Below are positions 25,137 through 34,763 of a DNA stretch of 64,000 nucleotides, piece by piece (position 1 is the stretch's first letter; each line of letters opens with the position of its first letter). A program made the position numbers and the translations under genes. The stretch comes from Nocardioides sp. CER19 (GTDB taxonomy: Bacteria > Actinomycetota > Actinomycetes > Propionibacteriales > Nocardioidaceae): NCBI RefSeq assembly GCF_029846275.1, contig NZ_JARVWS010000002.1:310001-374000 (forward strand). The letters are read 5' to 3'. The notes beneath the pieces were generated by a model, which was not told the DNA's origin, searched no databases, and saw only the letters and a program-made list of their open reading frames with translations.

Positions 25137-25988
25137 ATGGCCGCAGGCGGGGCGGTGGGAGACGTCGACGTACGCGCCGGGGAGGAGAACTTCCCGGTGG
25201 CGCTGCGCGTGCTGCCGGCCCGGCACCGGCGGCACCTCGTGGCGGTCTACGGCTACGCCCGGATGGTCGACGAGCTCGGGGACTCCTACGCCGGCGACCG
25301 GGTCGCGGCGCTCGAGCGGGTCCGCACCCAGGTGGACGACCTCTGGGCCGGTCGGACCGTGGACGACCCCGTGCTTCGGCGGCTGGCCGCCACGGTGGTC
25401 GAGTGCGGGCTGGGTCGCGAGCCGTTCGTCGACCTGATCGAGGCCAACCTCCTCGACCAGCGGGTCGTGGCCTACGCCAGCTTCGAGGACCTGCTCGGCT
25501 ACTGCCGGCTCTCGGCGAACCCGGTCGGGCGGATCGTGCTCGAGGTCTTCGGACAGTCGACGCCCGCCCGGGTCGCGCTCTCGGACGACGTGTGCACGGG
25601 CCTGCAGCTCCTCGAGCACTGGCAGGACGTCGGCGAGGACCGGCGAGCCGGTCGGGTCTACCTCCCCGAGCACGACATGGCGGCGTACGGCGTCTCGGCG
25701 GCCGACCTCGACGCGCCCGTCGCGTCGCCCGCCCTGCGCGAGCTGCTGCTCGTCGAGACCGAGCGCGCGGCCGCGCTGCTCGGCTCGGGCGACCCGCTGG
25801 TCCGGCAGCTGCGTGGGTGGGCCCGACTGGCCGTCGCCGGCTTCGTCGCGGGCGGCGAGGCGACCGCCGCCGCGCTGCGCCGCAGCGGCGGCGACGTCCT
25901 GAGCGTCACGCCGCGTCCGCGCAAGGCCGAGACCCTCGCCCGGCTGCTGCGCGGTGTCGTGTGGCAGCCGCCCGGGGGAGCGCGATGA
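25137..25988 (+). CDS. hpnC: hydroxysqualene synthase HpnC
   Basis: 283 aa. It belongs to the squalene/phytoene synthase fold: [13 protein letters not shown] (first Asp-rich region, residues about 37-49) and [20 protein letters not shown] (second). It is the first of two such genes, as in hpnC-hpnD clusters. HpnC converts presqualene diphosphate to hydroxysqualene. It is the first gene of the operon; its TGA overlaps the hpnD ATG. A good Shine-Dalgarno is not evident (only GGGG two bases before ATG). Confidence 0.92.
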   Translation: MAAGGAVGDVDVRAGEENFPVALRVLPARHRRHLVAVYGYARMVDELGDSYAGDRVAALERVRTQVDDLWAGRTVDDPVLRRLAATVVECGLGREPFVDLIEANLLDQRVVAYASFEDLLGYCRLSANPVGRIVLEVFGQSTPARVALSDDVCTGLQLLEHWQDVGEDRRAGRVYLPEHDMAAYGVSAADLDAPVASPALRELLLVETERAAALLGSGDPLVRQLRGWARLAVAGFVAGGEATAAALRRSGGDVLSVTPRPRKAETLARLLRGVVWQPPGGAR

Positions 25989-26872
25989 GAGGGGAGTCGA
26001 TGACCGGAGCGCTCGGCGAGGCCTACGCCGCCTGCGAGCAGATCACCCGCACCGAGGCCGGGAACTTCTACTACGGCATCCGGCTGCTGCCGCCGGAGAA
26101 GCGCAGCGCCCTCTGCGCCGTCTACGCCCTCGCCCGGCGCATCGACGACATCGGGGACGGCGACCTGCCGCGCGCGGAGAAGGTGACCGAGCTGGACCGG
26201 GTGCGTGCCGACCTCGCCGCGCTCTCGGCCGGCCACCGCGGGAGCGACCCGGTCCTGGTCGCGCTCGCGGATGCGGCCGAGCGCTACCCGATCCCCCTCG
26301 ATGCGTTCGGCGAGCTCGTCGACGGCGTCGTCATGGACCTGGGCGACGTCAGGGTCAAGGACGTCGACGAGCTGATCGGCTACTGCCGCCATGTCGCCGG
26401 TTCGATCGGCCGGCTCTGCCTGTCGATCTTCGGCGCGCAACGGTCCGACCCCCGGCTGGAGCTCTTCGCCGACCAGCTCGGCATCGCCCTGCAGCAGACC
26501 AACATCCTGCGCGACGTCCGCGAGGACCTCGGCAACGGTCGCGTCTACCTGCCGGCCGACGAGCTCCAGCGCTTCGGCGTCGAGCTGCGGACCGACGCCG
26601 CCGGGGACCTCGACGACCCCGAGGGTCACCTCGCGGGCTACCTGCGGCACGCGGCCGCCCGGGCCGACGATTGGTACGCGCTCGGGCTGCGCCTGGTGCC
26701 GCACCTCGACCGCCGCAGCGCCGCGTGCTGCCGGGCGATGGCGGGCATCTACCGGCACCTCAACCGCGTCATCGGAGCCGACCCGGTCCAGGTCTACGAC
26801 AAGCGGCTGCGGCTCTCGACCGCACACAAGGCAGGCGTCGCGCTGGCGTCGCTGGCGGGGGTGCGCGGATGA
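25985..26872 (+). CDS. hpnD: presqualene diphosphate synthase HpnD
   Basis: 295 aa from ATG 25985; an ATG 15 bases later is also preceded by GGGGAG. Trans-prenyl synthase marks are complete: [24 protein letters not shown] (first Asp motif), [12 protein letters not shown] and [21 protein letters not shown] (second Asp motif). HpnD condenses two farnesyl diphosphates to presqualene diphosphate, which HpnC then uses. It overlaps both neighbours by four bases. Confidence 0.93.
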   Translation: MRGESMTGALGEAYAACEQITRTEAGNFYYGIRLLPPEKRSALCAVYALARRIDDIGDGDLPRAEKVTELDRVRADLAALSAGHRGSDPVLVALADAAERYPIPLDAFGELVDGVVMDLGDVRVKDVDELIGYCRHVAGSIGRLCLSIFGAQRSDPRLELFADQLGIALQQTNILRDVREDLGNGRVYLPADELQRFGVELRTDAAGDLDDPEGHLAGYLRHAAARADDWYALGLRLVPHLDRRSAACCRAMAGIYRHLNRVIGADPVQVYDKRLRLSTAHKAGVALASLAGVRG

Positions 26873-28209
26873 CGGCCGCGGGGGCGAGCCGGGAGCAGCC
26901 GCGGGTCGCCGTCGTCGGTGGTGGGCTGGCGGGGATCACGGCGGCGCTCCTGCTGGCGGACGCGGGGCACCGGGTCGTGCTGCACGAGGCACGCCCGCGG
27001 CTCGGCGGCCTCACCCACTCGTTCCGCCGCGACGGGCCCGGGGGAACGATGTGGGTCGACAACGGCCAGCACGTCTTCCTGCGCTGCTGCACGTCCTACC
27101 GTGCGCTCCTCGACCGGCTCGGCAGCACGGGCGGGACGATCCTGCAGCCGCGGCTCGACGTCGTCGTGCGCAGCGAGACGCGGCCCGCGGTCGGCCGGCT
27201 GCGGCGGACGGGCCTCCCGGCACCCTTGCACCTCGCCGCGACGCTGGCCCGCTACCGCTGGCTCACGCCCGGAGACCGCGCCCGGGTCGTCCCGGCCGCT
27301 CTCGCGCTCGGCAGGGTCGACCGTGAGGACCCGGCGACCGACGAGGTGTCCTTCGGGGACTGGCTCACCCGCCATGGCCAGTCCCCGAAGGCTGTGGAGG
27401 CGGTCTGGGACCTGATCGGCGTCGCCACGCTCAACGCACCCGCCGAGCGGGCCAGCCTCGCGCTGGCCGCGACCGTCTTCCAGCTCGGGCTGCTCGACCG
27501 GGCCGACGCCGCCGACATCGGCTGGGCCGACGTACCGCTCCAGCTGCTGCACGGCGACGCCGCCCAGCGTGCGCTCGCCGAGGTGGGGGTGGAGGTGCGG
27601 CTCGGTGCGCGGATCGCCGACCTCGACGGGCTCCACGCGGCCGCGGACCACGTCGTCCTCGCCGTCCCGCCGACCGAGGCGCAGCGGCTGGCCGGGGCCG
27701 CCGTGATCGCGCCCGACGACTGGGCCGCCGAGCTCGGCAGCAGTCCCATCGTCAACCTCCACCTCGTCGTGGACCGGCCGGTGCTGGAGCACGACTTCGT
27801 CGCGGCGGTCGACGGGCCGCTGCAGTGGGTCTTCGACCGGACCGCGCCCTCGGGGCTCGCGACGGGCCAGTACCTCGCCGTCTCGCTCTCGGCCGCCGAC
27901 GCCTTGATCGACGTCCCCGTGGCGGAGCTGAAGAGCCGGTTCTGGCCACACCTCGTCGGCCTGCTGCCCGGGCTCACCCGCGCCGAGGTCATCGACTTCT
28001 TCGTGACCCGCGAGCGGCACGCGACGTTCCGTCCCGCCCCGGGCAGCGCCCGGTTCCGGCCGGGCACCCGCACGCACCGGCCGGACCTGCACCTGGCCGG
28101 CGCCTACACCGCCACCGGCTGGCCGGCGACGATGGAGGGTGCGGTCCGCAGCGGCGAGGCCGCAGCCGGCGCGGTGCTCAGCCAGACCCCCAGGAGGGCT
28201 GCCGCATGA
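26869..28209 (+). CDS. hpnE: hydroxysqualene dehydroxylase HpnE
   Basis: 446 aa. FAD-binding N-terminus [19 protein letters not shown] (about residues 13-31) with the second Gly-rich segment RLGGLTHSF, and a C-terminal FAD motif [21 protein letters not shown]. It belongs to the phytoene-desaturase-like amine oxidase family, and its position after hpnC-hpnD identifies it as HpnE, which reduces hydroxysqualene to squalene. ATGA overlaps lie at both ends. Confidence 0.92.
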   Translation: MTAAGASREQPRVAVVGGGLAGITAALLLADAGHRVVLHEARPRLGGLTHSFRRDGPGGTMWVDNGQHVFLRCCTSYRALLDRLGSTGGTILQPRLDVVVRSETRPAVGRLRRTGLPAPLHLAATLARYRWLTPGDRARVVPAALALGRVDREDPATDEVSFGDWLTRHGQSPKAVEAVWDLIGVATLNAPAERASLALAATVFQLGLLDRADAADIGWADVPLQLLHGDAAQRALAEVGVEVRLGARIADLDGLHAAADHVVLAVPPTEAQRLAGAAVIAPDDWAAELGSSPIVNLHLVVDRPVLEHDFVAAVDGPLQWVFDRTAPSGLATGQYLAVSLSAADALIDVPVAELKSRFWPHLVGLLPGLTRAEVIDFFVTRERHATFRPAPGSARFRPGTRTHRPDLHLAGAYTATGWPATMEGAVRSGEAAAGAVLSQTPRRAAA

Positions 28210-29219
28210 CCGTGACCGTGGAATCTCTGGGACGCTACCGGGAGCTGTTCGAGCCGGGCCTGCGCGCTGCCGTCGATCGGCTCGACCCGCTCACCCGCCG
28301 GGTGGTCGCCTACCACCTCGGGTGGTGCGACCCCGAGGGTCGGCCGGTCGACGCCAACCCCGGCAAGGCGGTACGGCCCACGTTGGCGCTGCTCGTCGCC
28401 GAGGCGCTGACCGGGGCGCCGGCCGCGGCGGCGCCGGGCGCCGTGGCGGTCGAGCTGGTCCACAACTTCTCGCTCGTCCACGACGACCTCATGGACCGCG
28501 ACGCCGAGCGTCGGCACCGTCCGACCGTCTGGGCGCTGTGGGGCGACTCCACCGCGGTGCTCGCCGGCGACGCGATGCTGTCGCTCGCGCACGAGGTGCT
28601 GACGGAGTCGGAGTCGCCGTACGCCGGTGCCGCCGGGCGCGCCCTGGCCGCGGCGACCCGCGAGCTCATCCGCGGCCAGGTGGAGGACCTCGCGTTCGAG
28701 GCCCGCGACGACGTGACGCTCGCGGAGTGCGAGGCGATGGCCGCCGGCAAGACCGGCGCGCTGCTCGGCGTGAGCGCCGCCATCGGCGCGATCCTCGCCG
28801 GTGCAGGCCCGAGCACCGTCGAGGCGTTCGACACCTTCGGCCGGGACGTCGGCCTGGCCTTCCAGCTCGTCGACGACCTGCTCGGCATCTGGGGCGCGCC
28901 CGAGCGGACCGGAAAACCCGTGCACTCCGACCTCGCGGCCCGCAAGAAGACGCTCCCCGTCGCCTGGTCCTTGACGCGCGGCGGCCGGGCGGGGGAGGAC
29001 CTCCGGGACTGGTTCGCGACCGCGGTCGAGCCGGGCGAGGCGTCGCTGCGCGAGGCGGCCGACCTCGTCGAGGCGGCGGGCGGGCGGGCCTGGGCGCAGC
29101 GCTGCGCCCAGGAGCGCGTGCGCCGCGCCCTGGCCGCTCTCGAGCCGCTCGACCTGCCCGCCGAGAACCACCAGACCCTCGCCGACCTGGCGCGCTTCGT
29201 GACGGAGAGGACGACATGA
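28206..29219 (+). CDS. polyprenyl (farnesyl) diphosphate synthase
   Basis: 337 aa. First Asp-rich motif HDDLMD at residues 92-97 (two residues between the Asp pairs) and second LVDDLLG at 221-227; Arg-containing KAVRPTLALL and GQVEDLAFE lie between. It is a trans-isoprenyl diphosphate synthase that probably makes the C15 farnesyl diphosphate for HpnD, judging from its place in the operon; product length cannot be fixed from sequence alone. Coupled to hpnE and shc by ATGA overlaps. Confidence 0.92.
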   Translation: MTVTVESLGRYRELFEPGLRAAVDRLDPLTRRVVAYHLGWCDPEGRPVDANPGKAVRPTLALLVAEALTGAPAAAAPGAVAVELVHNFSLVHDDLMDRDAERRHRPTVWALWGDSTAVLAGDAMLSLAHEVLTESESPYAGAAGRALAAATRELIRGQVEDLAFEARDDVTLAECEAMAAGKTGALLGVSAAIGAILAGAGPSTVEAFDTFGRDVGLAFQLVDDLLGIWGAPERTGKPVHSDLAARKKTLPVAWSLTRGGRAGEDLRDWFATAVEPGEASLREAADLVEAAGGRAWAQRCAQERVRRALAALEPLDLPAENHQTLADLARFVTERTT

Positions 29220-31195
29220 CCGCGAACCCGCACGCCCCCGAGCCGGTGCTCATCGCGAGCACGCTCCCGGTTCCTCCCCCCTCCGGCGCACCGGACACCG
29301 CCGCCGCCCGCGCCACGCTCGACGCGGCGGTCGTCCACCTCCGCTCGCTCCAGCACCCTGACGGCTGGTGGAAGGGCGACCTGGCCACCAACGTGACGAT
29401 GGACGCCGAGGACCTGATGCTGCGGACGTTCCTCCGCGTCGCCACGCCGGAGACCACCGAGCAGACGGCCCGCTGGATCCGCTCGCAACAACGGTCCGAC
29501 GGGACATGGGCGCTCTACCCCGGCGGACCGGGTGACCTCTCCACGACCGTCGAGGCGTGGGTGGCGCTCCGCATCGCCGGTGACCCCGCTGAGTCCGTCC
29601 ACCTGCAGAAGGCGGCCGCCTACATCCGCGACAGCGGCGGGCTCGAGAGCGCGCGCGTCTTCACCCACCTGTGGCTCGCGCTCTTCGGCCTGTGGCGCTG
29701 GGACGACTGCCCCACGCTGCCCCCGGAGCTGATCCTGCTGCCCAAGCGGGCGCCGCTCAACATCTACAACTGGGGGTGCTGGGCCAGGCAGACCATCGTG
29801 CCGCTCACCATCGTCAGCTCGCGGCGGCCGGTCCGGCAGGTCGGCATCCGCGTCGACGAGCTGCGAAGCGGCGCCGAACCGCCGCGGACCGACCCGCTGT
29901 GGACGCTCGCCGGAGGCTTCCAGCGACTCGACCGCGGGCTGCGCGCCTTCGGCAAGCTGCTGCCCAGCAGCCGCAACCCGGTGCGGAGGATCGCCGAGCG
30001 GCAGGCGGCCGAGTGGATCCTGGCCCGGCAGGAGGCAGACGGCGGCTGGGGCGGCATCCAGCCACCGTGGGTCTACTCCCTGTTGGCCCTCCACGTGCTG
30101 GGCTACCCGGTCGACCACCCCGCCATGGCGGCCGGGATCCGGGGTCTCGACGGCTTCACCGTGCACGCCGAGACCGACGAGGGCCCGGTCCGCTGGCTCG
30201 AGGCCTGCCAGTCTCCGGTGTGGGACACGGGACTGGCCGTGACCGCGCTGCTCGAGGCGGGCGTCCCCGGCGACGACCCCGCCGTGCTCACCGCAGCCGG
30301 CTGGCTCCTCGACGAGCAGATCACCGCGGGCGGGGACTGGCAGGTCCGCCGCCCCGAGCTCCCCTCCGGCGGTTGGGCGTTCGAGTTCGCCAACGACGCC
30401 TATCCCGACACCGACGACACGGCCGAGATCGTGATGGCGCTGCGACGCGTCCGCCACCCCGACTGCGAGCGACTCAACAAGGCGGTCGACCGGGCCATCG
30501 CCTGGACGGTGGGCATGCAGTCCGCCGACGGCGGCTGGGGCGCCTTCGACGCGGACAACACGCACGAGCTGCCGCTCGCCCTGCCGTTCTGCGACTTCGG
30601 CGCCGTCATCGACCCGCCGTCCGCCGACGTCACCGCGCACGTCGTCGAGATGATGGCCACCGCCGGGCTGGTCGATCGGCCCGAGTGCCGCCGCGGCGTC
30701 GCGTGGCTGCTCGACGCCCAGGAGCCCGACGGCTCCTGGTTCGGCCGCTGGGGCGCCCACCACGTCTACGGCACCGGAGCCGTCGTACCCGCACTGGTGG
30801 CCGCGGGCATCCCCGCGCACGACCCCCACGTCCGCTGGGCCACCGAGTGGCTGCGCCGGCACCAGAACGACGACGGCGGCTGGGGCGAGGACCTCCGGTC
30901 CTACGACGACCCCGACTGGGTCGGCCGCGGGGAGTCGACCCCGTCGCAGACCGCGTGGGCGCTGCTCGCCCTGCTGGCGGCCGGCGACTCACCCGACGCG
31001 GTCGAGCGCGGCATCCGGTACCTGGTCAGCACCCAGCTGCCCGACGGGTCGTGGGCGGAGGAGCTCTACACCGGGACCGGCTTCCCGGGTGACTTCTACA
31101 TCGGCTACGGGCTCTACCGGCAGGTCTTCCCGCTCTGGGCGCTGGGCCGCTACCTCGCCGGTCGCGCCGACTCCGGTGGAGGCGAGCGCCCGTGA
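29216..31195 (+). CDS. shc: squalene-hopene cyclase
   Basis: 659 aa, typical for SHC. The catalytic DTDDTAE motif starts at Asp398. Several QW repeats are visible, such as QEADGGWGG, QSADGGWGAFD, QEPDGSWFGRW and QNDDGGWGED, which staple the alpha/alpha barrels together. C-terminal TGFPGDFYIGYGLYRQVFPLWALGRY is also diagnostic. The enzyme cyclises squalene to hopene/hopanol at the membrane. Its TGA overlaps the next GTG. Confidence 0.96.
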   Translation: MTANPHAPEPVLIASTLPVPPPSGAPDTAAARATLDAAVVHLRSLQHPDGWWKGDLATNVTMDAEDLMLRTFLRVATPETTEQTARWIRSQQRSDGTWALYPGGPGDLSTTVEAWVALRIAGDPAESVHLQKAAAYIRDSGGLESARVFTHLWLALFGLWRWDDCPTLPPELILLPKRAPLNIYNWGCWARQTIVPLTIVSSRRPVRQVGIRVDELRSGAEPPRTDPLWTLAGGFQRLDRGLRAFGKLLPSSRNPVRRIAERQAAEWILARQEADGGWGGIQPPWVYSLLALHVLGYPVDHPAMAAGIRGLDGFTVHAETDEGPVRWLEACQSPVWDTGLAVTALLEAGVPGDDPAVLTAAGWLLDEQITAGGDWQVRRPELPSGGWAFEFANDAYPDTDDTAEIVMALRRVRHPDCERLNKAVDRAIAWTVGMQSADGGWGAFDADNTHELPLALPFCDFGAVIDPPSADVTAHVVEMMATAGLVDRPECRRGVAWLLDAQEPDGSWFGRWGAHHVYGTGAVVPALVAAGIPAHDPHVRWATEWLRRHQNDDGGWGEDLRSYDDPDWVGRGESTPSQTAWALLALLAAGDSPDAVERGIRYLVSTQLPDGSWAEELYTGTGFPGDFYIGYGLYRQVFPLWALGRYLAGRADSGGGERP

Positions 31196-32658
31196 GCTCC
31201 GGTCGCGTGCTCACCCCGCTGCGCAGCGAGTGGCTGGCGGTGTCCCGGCTGCTGTCCCAGCCGGCGATCAGGTCGGGGCGGTCGCGGGGCGCCAGCTCCG
31301 ACGGCCCGGTGCTGGTCGCGGGCGTGGCGGGCGCGCTGGCGCCGGAGCTGCGCGCGGGCGACTTCGTCGTCGCGTCGGCCGTGCTCACGCCATCGGGGGA
31401 GCGCACCGACCTCCCCGTCGCCCCGCTCCTCGCCGGGGCGCTGCGCCGGGCCGGCCTCGACGCCCACATCGGGCCGGTCGTCACGACCGAGCGCATCGTC
31501 GACGACCCGGCCGGGCGCGCCCTGCTCGCCGAGAGCGGTGCGGTGGCGGTCGACACCGAGTCTGCCCTGCTGGTCGCGGGTGCCCCGACCGGCCAGGCGG
31601 CCGTCGTACGCGCCATCGTGGACACGCCCGAGGCGCGGCTGCTCCGCCCCGGCATGCTCGTGCGCGGTGTCGGGGCACTGGCCGCGCTGCGCCGAGCGGC
31701 GCCGGTGCTCGACGCCTGGCAGCGCGCCACCGGCCCGCGGGAGGTCGTGCTCGCCTCGCCGCGATCGTTCTGCGCGGGGGTCGAGCGCGCGATCGAGATC
31801 GTCGACCGCTCGCTCGAGCGGTTCGGCAGCCCGGTCTACGTCCGTCGCCAGATCGTGCACAACCGCCACGTGGTGGCGGCGCTGGAGGGCAAGGGCGCGG
31901 TCTTCGTCGACGAGGTCGAGGAGGTCCCCGAGGGCGCGACGGTGGTCCTCGCCGCGCACGGCGTCGCACCGACCGTCCGCCGCGACGCGGTCGACCGGGG
32001 GCTCCAGGTGGTGGACGCGACCTGCCCGCTGGTGAGCAAGGTGCACACCGAGGTGCGGCGCTTCGCCGGCCAGGGCTACACGGTCTTCCTCATCGGGCAC
32101 GCCGACCACGAGGAGGTCGTCGGGACGCTGGGCGAGTCGCCGGAGCACGTCGTGGTCGTCAGCGACGCGGAGGCGGCGCGGACGGTCCGCGCCGCCGACC
32201 CCGACAAGGTCTCCTACGTCATGCAGACGACGCTGGCCGTCGAGGACGCCGAGCGGACGGCGGCCGTCCTCCGCGAGCGCTTCCCCGCTCTGCGCGCGCC
32301 GCGCAGGGACGACATCTGCTACGCCACGAGCAACCGCCAGGACGCCGTACGCGAGGTCGCCCGCGGCGCCGACGTGGTCATCGTGCTCGGTTCGACGAAC
32401 TCGTCGAACTCCCAGCGGCTCGTCGAGGTCGCGGCGGCCGAGGGTACGCCGGCCCACCTGGTCGACGACCTCGCCGAGGTCGAGCTCTCCTGGCTGGCCG
32501 GCACCCGCCGCGTCGGCCTCACCGCCGGGGCCTCCGCGCCGCCGCGGCTGGTCGACGAGGTCGTCGCCGGGCTCTCCGGCCTGGGCCACGTCGAGGTCAG
32601 GGAGGCGCACGTCGCCTCCGAGAACGTGCGTTTCACGCTGCCCCGCGAGGTGGGCTGA
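31192..32658 (+). CDS. ispH: fusion of HpnG-like nucleosidase and IspH (HMBPP reductase)
   Basis: 488 aa from GTG 31192. Residues 38-175 are a shortened nucleoside phosphorylase/MTA-SAH nucleosidase-like domain (VLVAGVAGAL, GDFVVASAVLT, VAVDTESALLV with the Asp/Glu pair 121/123, RAIVDTPEARLL), as in HpnG, which releases adenine from adenosylhopane. Residues 183-485 are a full IspH: Fe-S cysteines Cys194 (SFCAGVERA), Cys278 (ATCPLV) and Cys376 (DICYATSNRQ), plus His224, His256, GHADHEEVVG with the proton-donor Glu region, and STNSSNSQRL. IspH makes IPP and DMAPP, the first precursors of this pathway. One polypeptide thus carries an early and a late step. Confidence 0.9.
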   Translation: MSSGRVLTPLRSEWLAVSRLLSQPAIRSGRSRGASSDGPVLVAGVAGALAPELRAGDFVVASAVLTPSGERTDLPVAPLLAGALRRAGLDAHIGPVVTTERIVDDPAGRALLAESGAVAVDTESALLVAGAPTGQAAVVRAIVDTPEARLLRPGMLVRGVGALAALRRAAPVLDAWQRATGPREVVLASPRSFCAGVERAIEIVDRSLERFGSPVYVRRQIVHNRHVVAALEGKGAVFVDEVEEVPEGATVVLAAHGVAPTVRRDAVDRGLQVVDATCPLVSKVHTEVRRFAGQGYTVFLIGHADHEEVVGTLGESPEHVVVVSDAEAARTVRAADPDKVSYVMQTTLAVEDAERTAAVLRERFPALRAPRRDDICYATSNRQDAVREVARGADVVIVLGSTNSSNSQRLVEVAAAEGTPAHLVDDLAEVELSWLAGTRRVGLTAGASAPPRLVDEVVAGLSGLGHVEVREAHVASENVRFTLPREVG

Positions 32659-32673
32659 GGGAAAGGATCTTCC

Positions 32674-33678
32674 ATGTCGATGCCGTTGCGACAGTCGCTG
32701 CAGGTCGGTGCCTACCTGGCCAAGCAGAAGCTCCAGGGGAAGGAGAAGTTCCCGATCCTCGTCGAGCTCGAGCCGCTGTTCGCCTGCAACCTCAAGTGCG
32801 CGGGGTGCGGGAAGATCCAGCACCCGGCGTCGGTCCTCAAGCAGCGGATGCCGGTGGAGCAGGCGGTCGGGGCCGTCGTGGAGTCGGGGGCGCCGATGGT
32901 CTCCATCGCGGGCGGCGAGCCGCTCATGCACCCGCAGGTCGACGAGATCGTCCGGCAGCTGCTCGACCTCGGGAAGGTGGTGTTCCTGTGCACCAACGCG
33001 GTGCTGATGCCCAAGCACCTGCACCGCTTCCAGCCGCACCGGAACTTCTCGTGGATGGTCCACATCGACGGGCTGCGCGAGCGCCACGACGCCTCGGTCA
33101 GCAAGGACGGCGTCTTCGACCAGGCCGTGGCGGCCATCAAGCTGGCCCAGTCGCAGGGCTTCCGGGTGATGACCAACACGACGTTCTTCGACGTCGACAC
33201 GCCCCAGGACGTCATCGAGGTGCTCGACTACCTCAACGACCAGCTGAAGGTCGACAACATGCAGATCTCGCCGGGCTTCGCCTACGAGAAGGCGCCCGAC
33301 CAGGAGCACTGGCTGGGCCCCGAGGACACCCGGGCGCTGTTCGCCACGGCGTTCGCCGACGGTCGTCGGAAGAAGTGGCGGCTCAACCACTCGCCGCTGT
33401 TCCTCGACTTCCTCGAGGGCAAGGTCGACTTCGAGTGCACCGCGTGGGCCATCCCGTCGTACTCGCTCAAGGGGTGGCAGAGGCCGTGCTACCTCATGGA
33501 GGACGGCTACGCGTCGAGCTACCAGGAGCTGCTCGACGAGACCGACTGGGACAAGTACGGCCGCGGCAAGGACCCGCGCTGCGCCAACTGCATGGCGCAC
33601 TGCGGCTACGAGCCGACCGCCGTCGTCGCCACCATGAGCTCGCTGCGGGAGACGATGCGCGCCGCAGTCGCTTCCTGA
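32674..33678 (+). CDS. hpnH: adenosyl-hopene transferase HpnH (radical SAM)
   Basis: 334 aa, with AAAGGA upstream of ATG. The radical-SAM cysteines are Cys38, Cys42 and Cys45 (CNLKCAGC, CxxxCxxC), followed by SIAGGEPLMHP for SAM binding. A C-terminal cysteine cluster (RCANCMAHCGYEP) lies at about 305-320, as in HpnH proteins. It joins the 5'-deoxyadenosyl group to hopene, giving adenosylhopane, the substrate of the HpnG-like domain encoded just upstream. It is the last gene of the operon, ahead of a strong hairpin. Confidence 0.94.
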   Translation: MSMPLRQSLQVGAYLAKQKLQGKEKFPILVELEPLFACNLKCAGCGKIQHPASVLKQRMPVEQAVGAVVESGAPMVSIAGGEPLMHPQVDEIVRQLLDLGKVVFLCTNAVLMPKHLHRFQPHRNFSWMVHIDGLRERHDASVSKDGVFDQAVAAIKLAQSQGFRVMTNTTFFDVDTPQDVIEVLDYLNDQLKVDNMQISPGFAYEKAPDQEHWLGPEDTRALFATAFADGRRKKWRLNHSPLFLDFLEGKVDFECTAWAIPSYSLKGWQRPCYLMEDGYASSYQELLDETDWDKYGRGKDPRCANCMAHCGYEPTAVVATMSSLRETMRAAVAS

Positions 33679-33692
33679 GCTCCGCGAAATGG

Positions 33693-33728
33693 CCGCTGCC
33701 CGGCACCGCGAGCGGTGCCGGGCAGCGG
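33693..33728. terminator. perfect 17-bp hairpin between convergent hpnH and a membrane gene
   Basis: Arms 33693-33709 and 33712-33728 (CCGCTGCCCGGCACCGC and its exact complement) flank a 2-base centre. It lies between the hpnH stop and the 3' end of the opposite gene, so it should stop transcription from both sides. There is no U-tract, as is common in actinobacteria. Confidence 0.8.
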
Positions 33729-33741
33729 TCGATCCTTCGGC

Positions 33742-34626
33742 TCAGGGAGCCACCGGCTGGCCGGTGAGCTTCTTGAACGTGTAGGCCGTACCGATCGTCG
33801 CGACTGGGAAGGTCACGAGCAGGCCGACGAAGCAGAAGCAGACGCCGACGATGGTGACGACGAACGCGACGATCGCCCACACCAGCGCCGTCCCGAGGTT
33901 GCGGCGGACGAGGTCCACGCTGGCCTTCATCGAGTCGACCGGGGAGAGGTTCCTGTCGAGCAGGAAGTAGGTCGCGAAGTAGAGGAAGAGCAGTGCGACC
34001 AGCCCGGGGATGATGCAGAGCAGGAAGCCGACGGCCTCGATGATCGCGGTCAGGATGGCGAGGATGAGGACCGGCCCGAAGGGGATCCGGCGGAAGATCG
34101 GTCCGACCTCGATCGTGCGGCCCTCGGTGAGGTCGAGCGCGGCACGTACGACGGCCGCGCCCAGGATCGCCTGGACGAAGGCGCTCAGCAGGCTCGAGAT
34201 CGCGCTGCTCGTCTGCTGGGCCCAGAGGCCGCCGCCGTCGCTGATCGACCGGTCGATGATCGCGCCGATGACGCCGAACACGGCGATGCCGAGCCAGACG
34301 ATGAGCGCGAGCACCAGGATCGGCCCGAGGTTCTGCGTGAACTTCCGCCAGCCGTAGCCGAGCGCGCCGCCGATGCTCCACTCATCGCCGGCGAGCCCGT
34401 AGCCGCCTCCGGGCGGGGGCGGCGGGGCGCCGTACGGGCCTCCCGGCGGAGGCGTGCCGTAGCCGCCCGGCGGCGGGGGCGGCGTGCCGTAGCCGTAGTC
34501 CGGCCCGGACGGCGGGGGCGTTCCGTAGTCGGGCCCCGACGGCGGCGGGTTGCCGTAGTCGGGCCCCGAGGGCGGCGGGTTCGAGCCGGGGGTACCGGTC
34601 GGCTCGTCCGGCGGTGTGGTGGACAT
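33742..34626 (-). CDS. Pro/Gly/Tyr-rich N-terminus plus multi-helix membrane protein
   Basis: 294 aa. Residues 1-78 are low-complexity, with PPPSGPDYG repeated three times and further PPPGG units. Residues 85-285 contain about five hydrophobic helices with the pattern of the DUF975/YciC-like membrane family (GYGWRKFTQNLGPILVLAL, LVRRNLGTALVWAI). The function is unknown. Such Pro/Tyr-rich heads are common on actinobacterial membrane proteins and may scaffold other proteins. The gene is monocistronic. Confidence 0.8.
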   Translation of the reverse strand: MSTTPPDEPTGTPGSNPPPSGPDYGNPPPSGPDYGTPPPSGPDYGYGTPPPPPGGYGTPPPGGPYGAPPPPPGGGYGLAGDEWSIGGALGYGWRKFTQNLGPILVLALIVWLGIAVFGVIGAIIDRSISDGGGLWAQQTSSAISSLLSAFVQAILGAAVVRAALDLTEGRTIEVGPIFRRIPFGPVLILAILTAIIEAVGFLLCIIPGLVALLFLYFATYFLLDRNLSPVDSMKASVDLVRRNLGTALVWAIVAFVVTIVGVCFCFVGLLVTFPVATIGTAYTFKKLTGQPVAP

Positions 34627-34763
34627 CGTGTGGCCTTCCCTGTCGTGGGGCGGCCCCGAACTGCCGCGCCCGCGGTGATGGCGAGCAACGTATCGTTCCC
34701 GGCCGCCGTCGAACAGGTTCGAGGGGTTGTCGCCGGCTCGTGTCGCCGGGCGACAATGACCGG

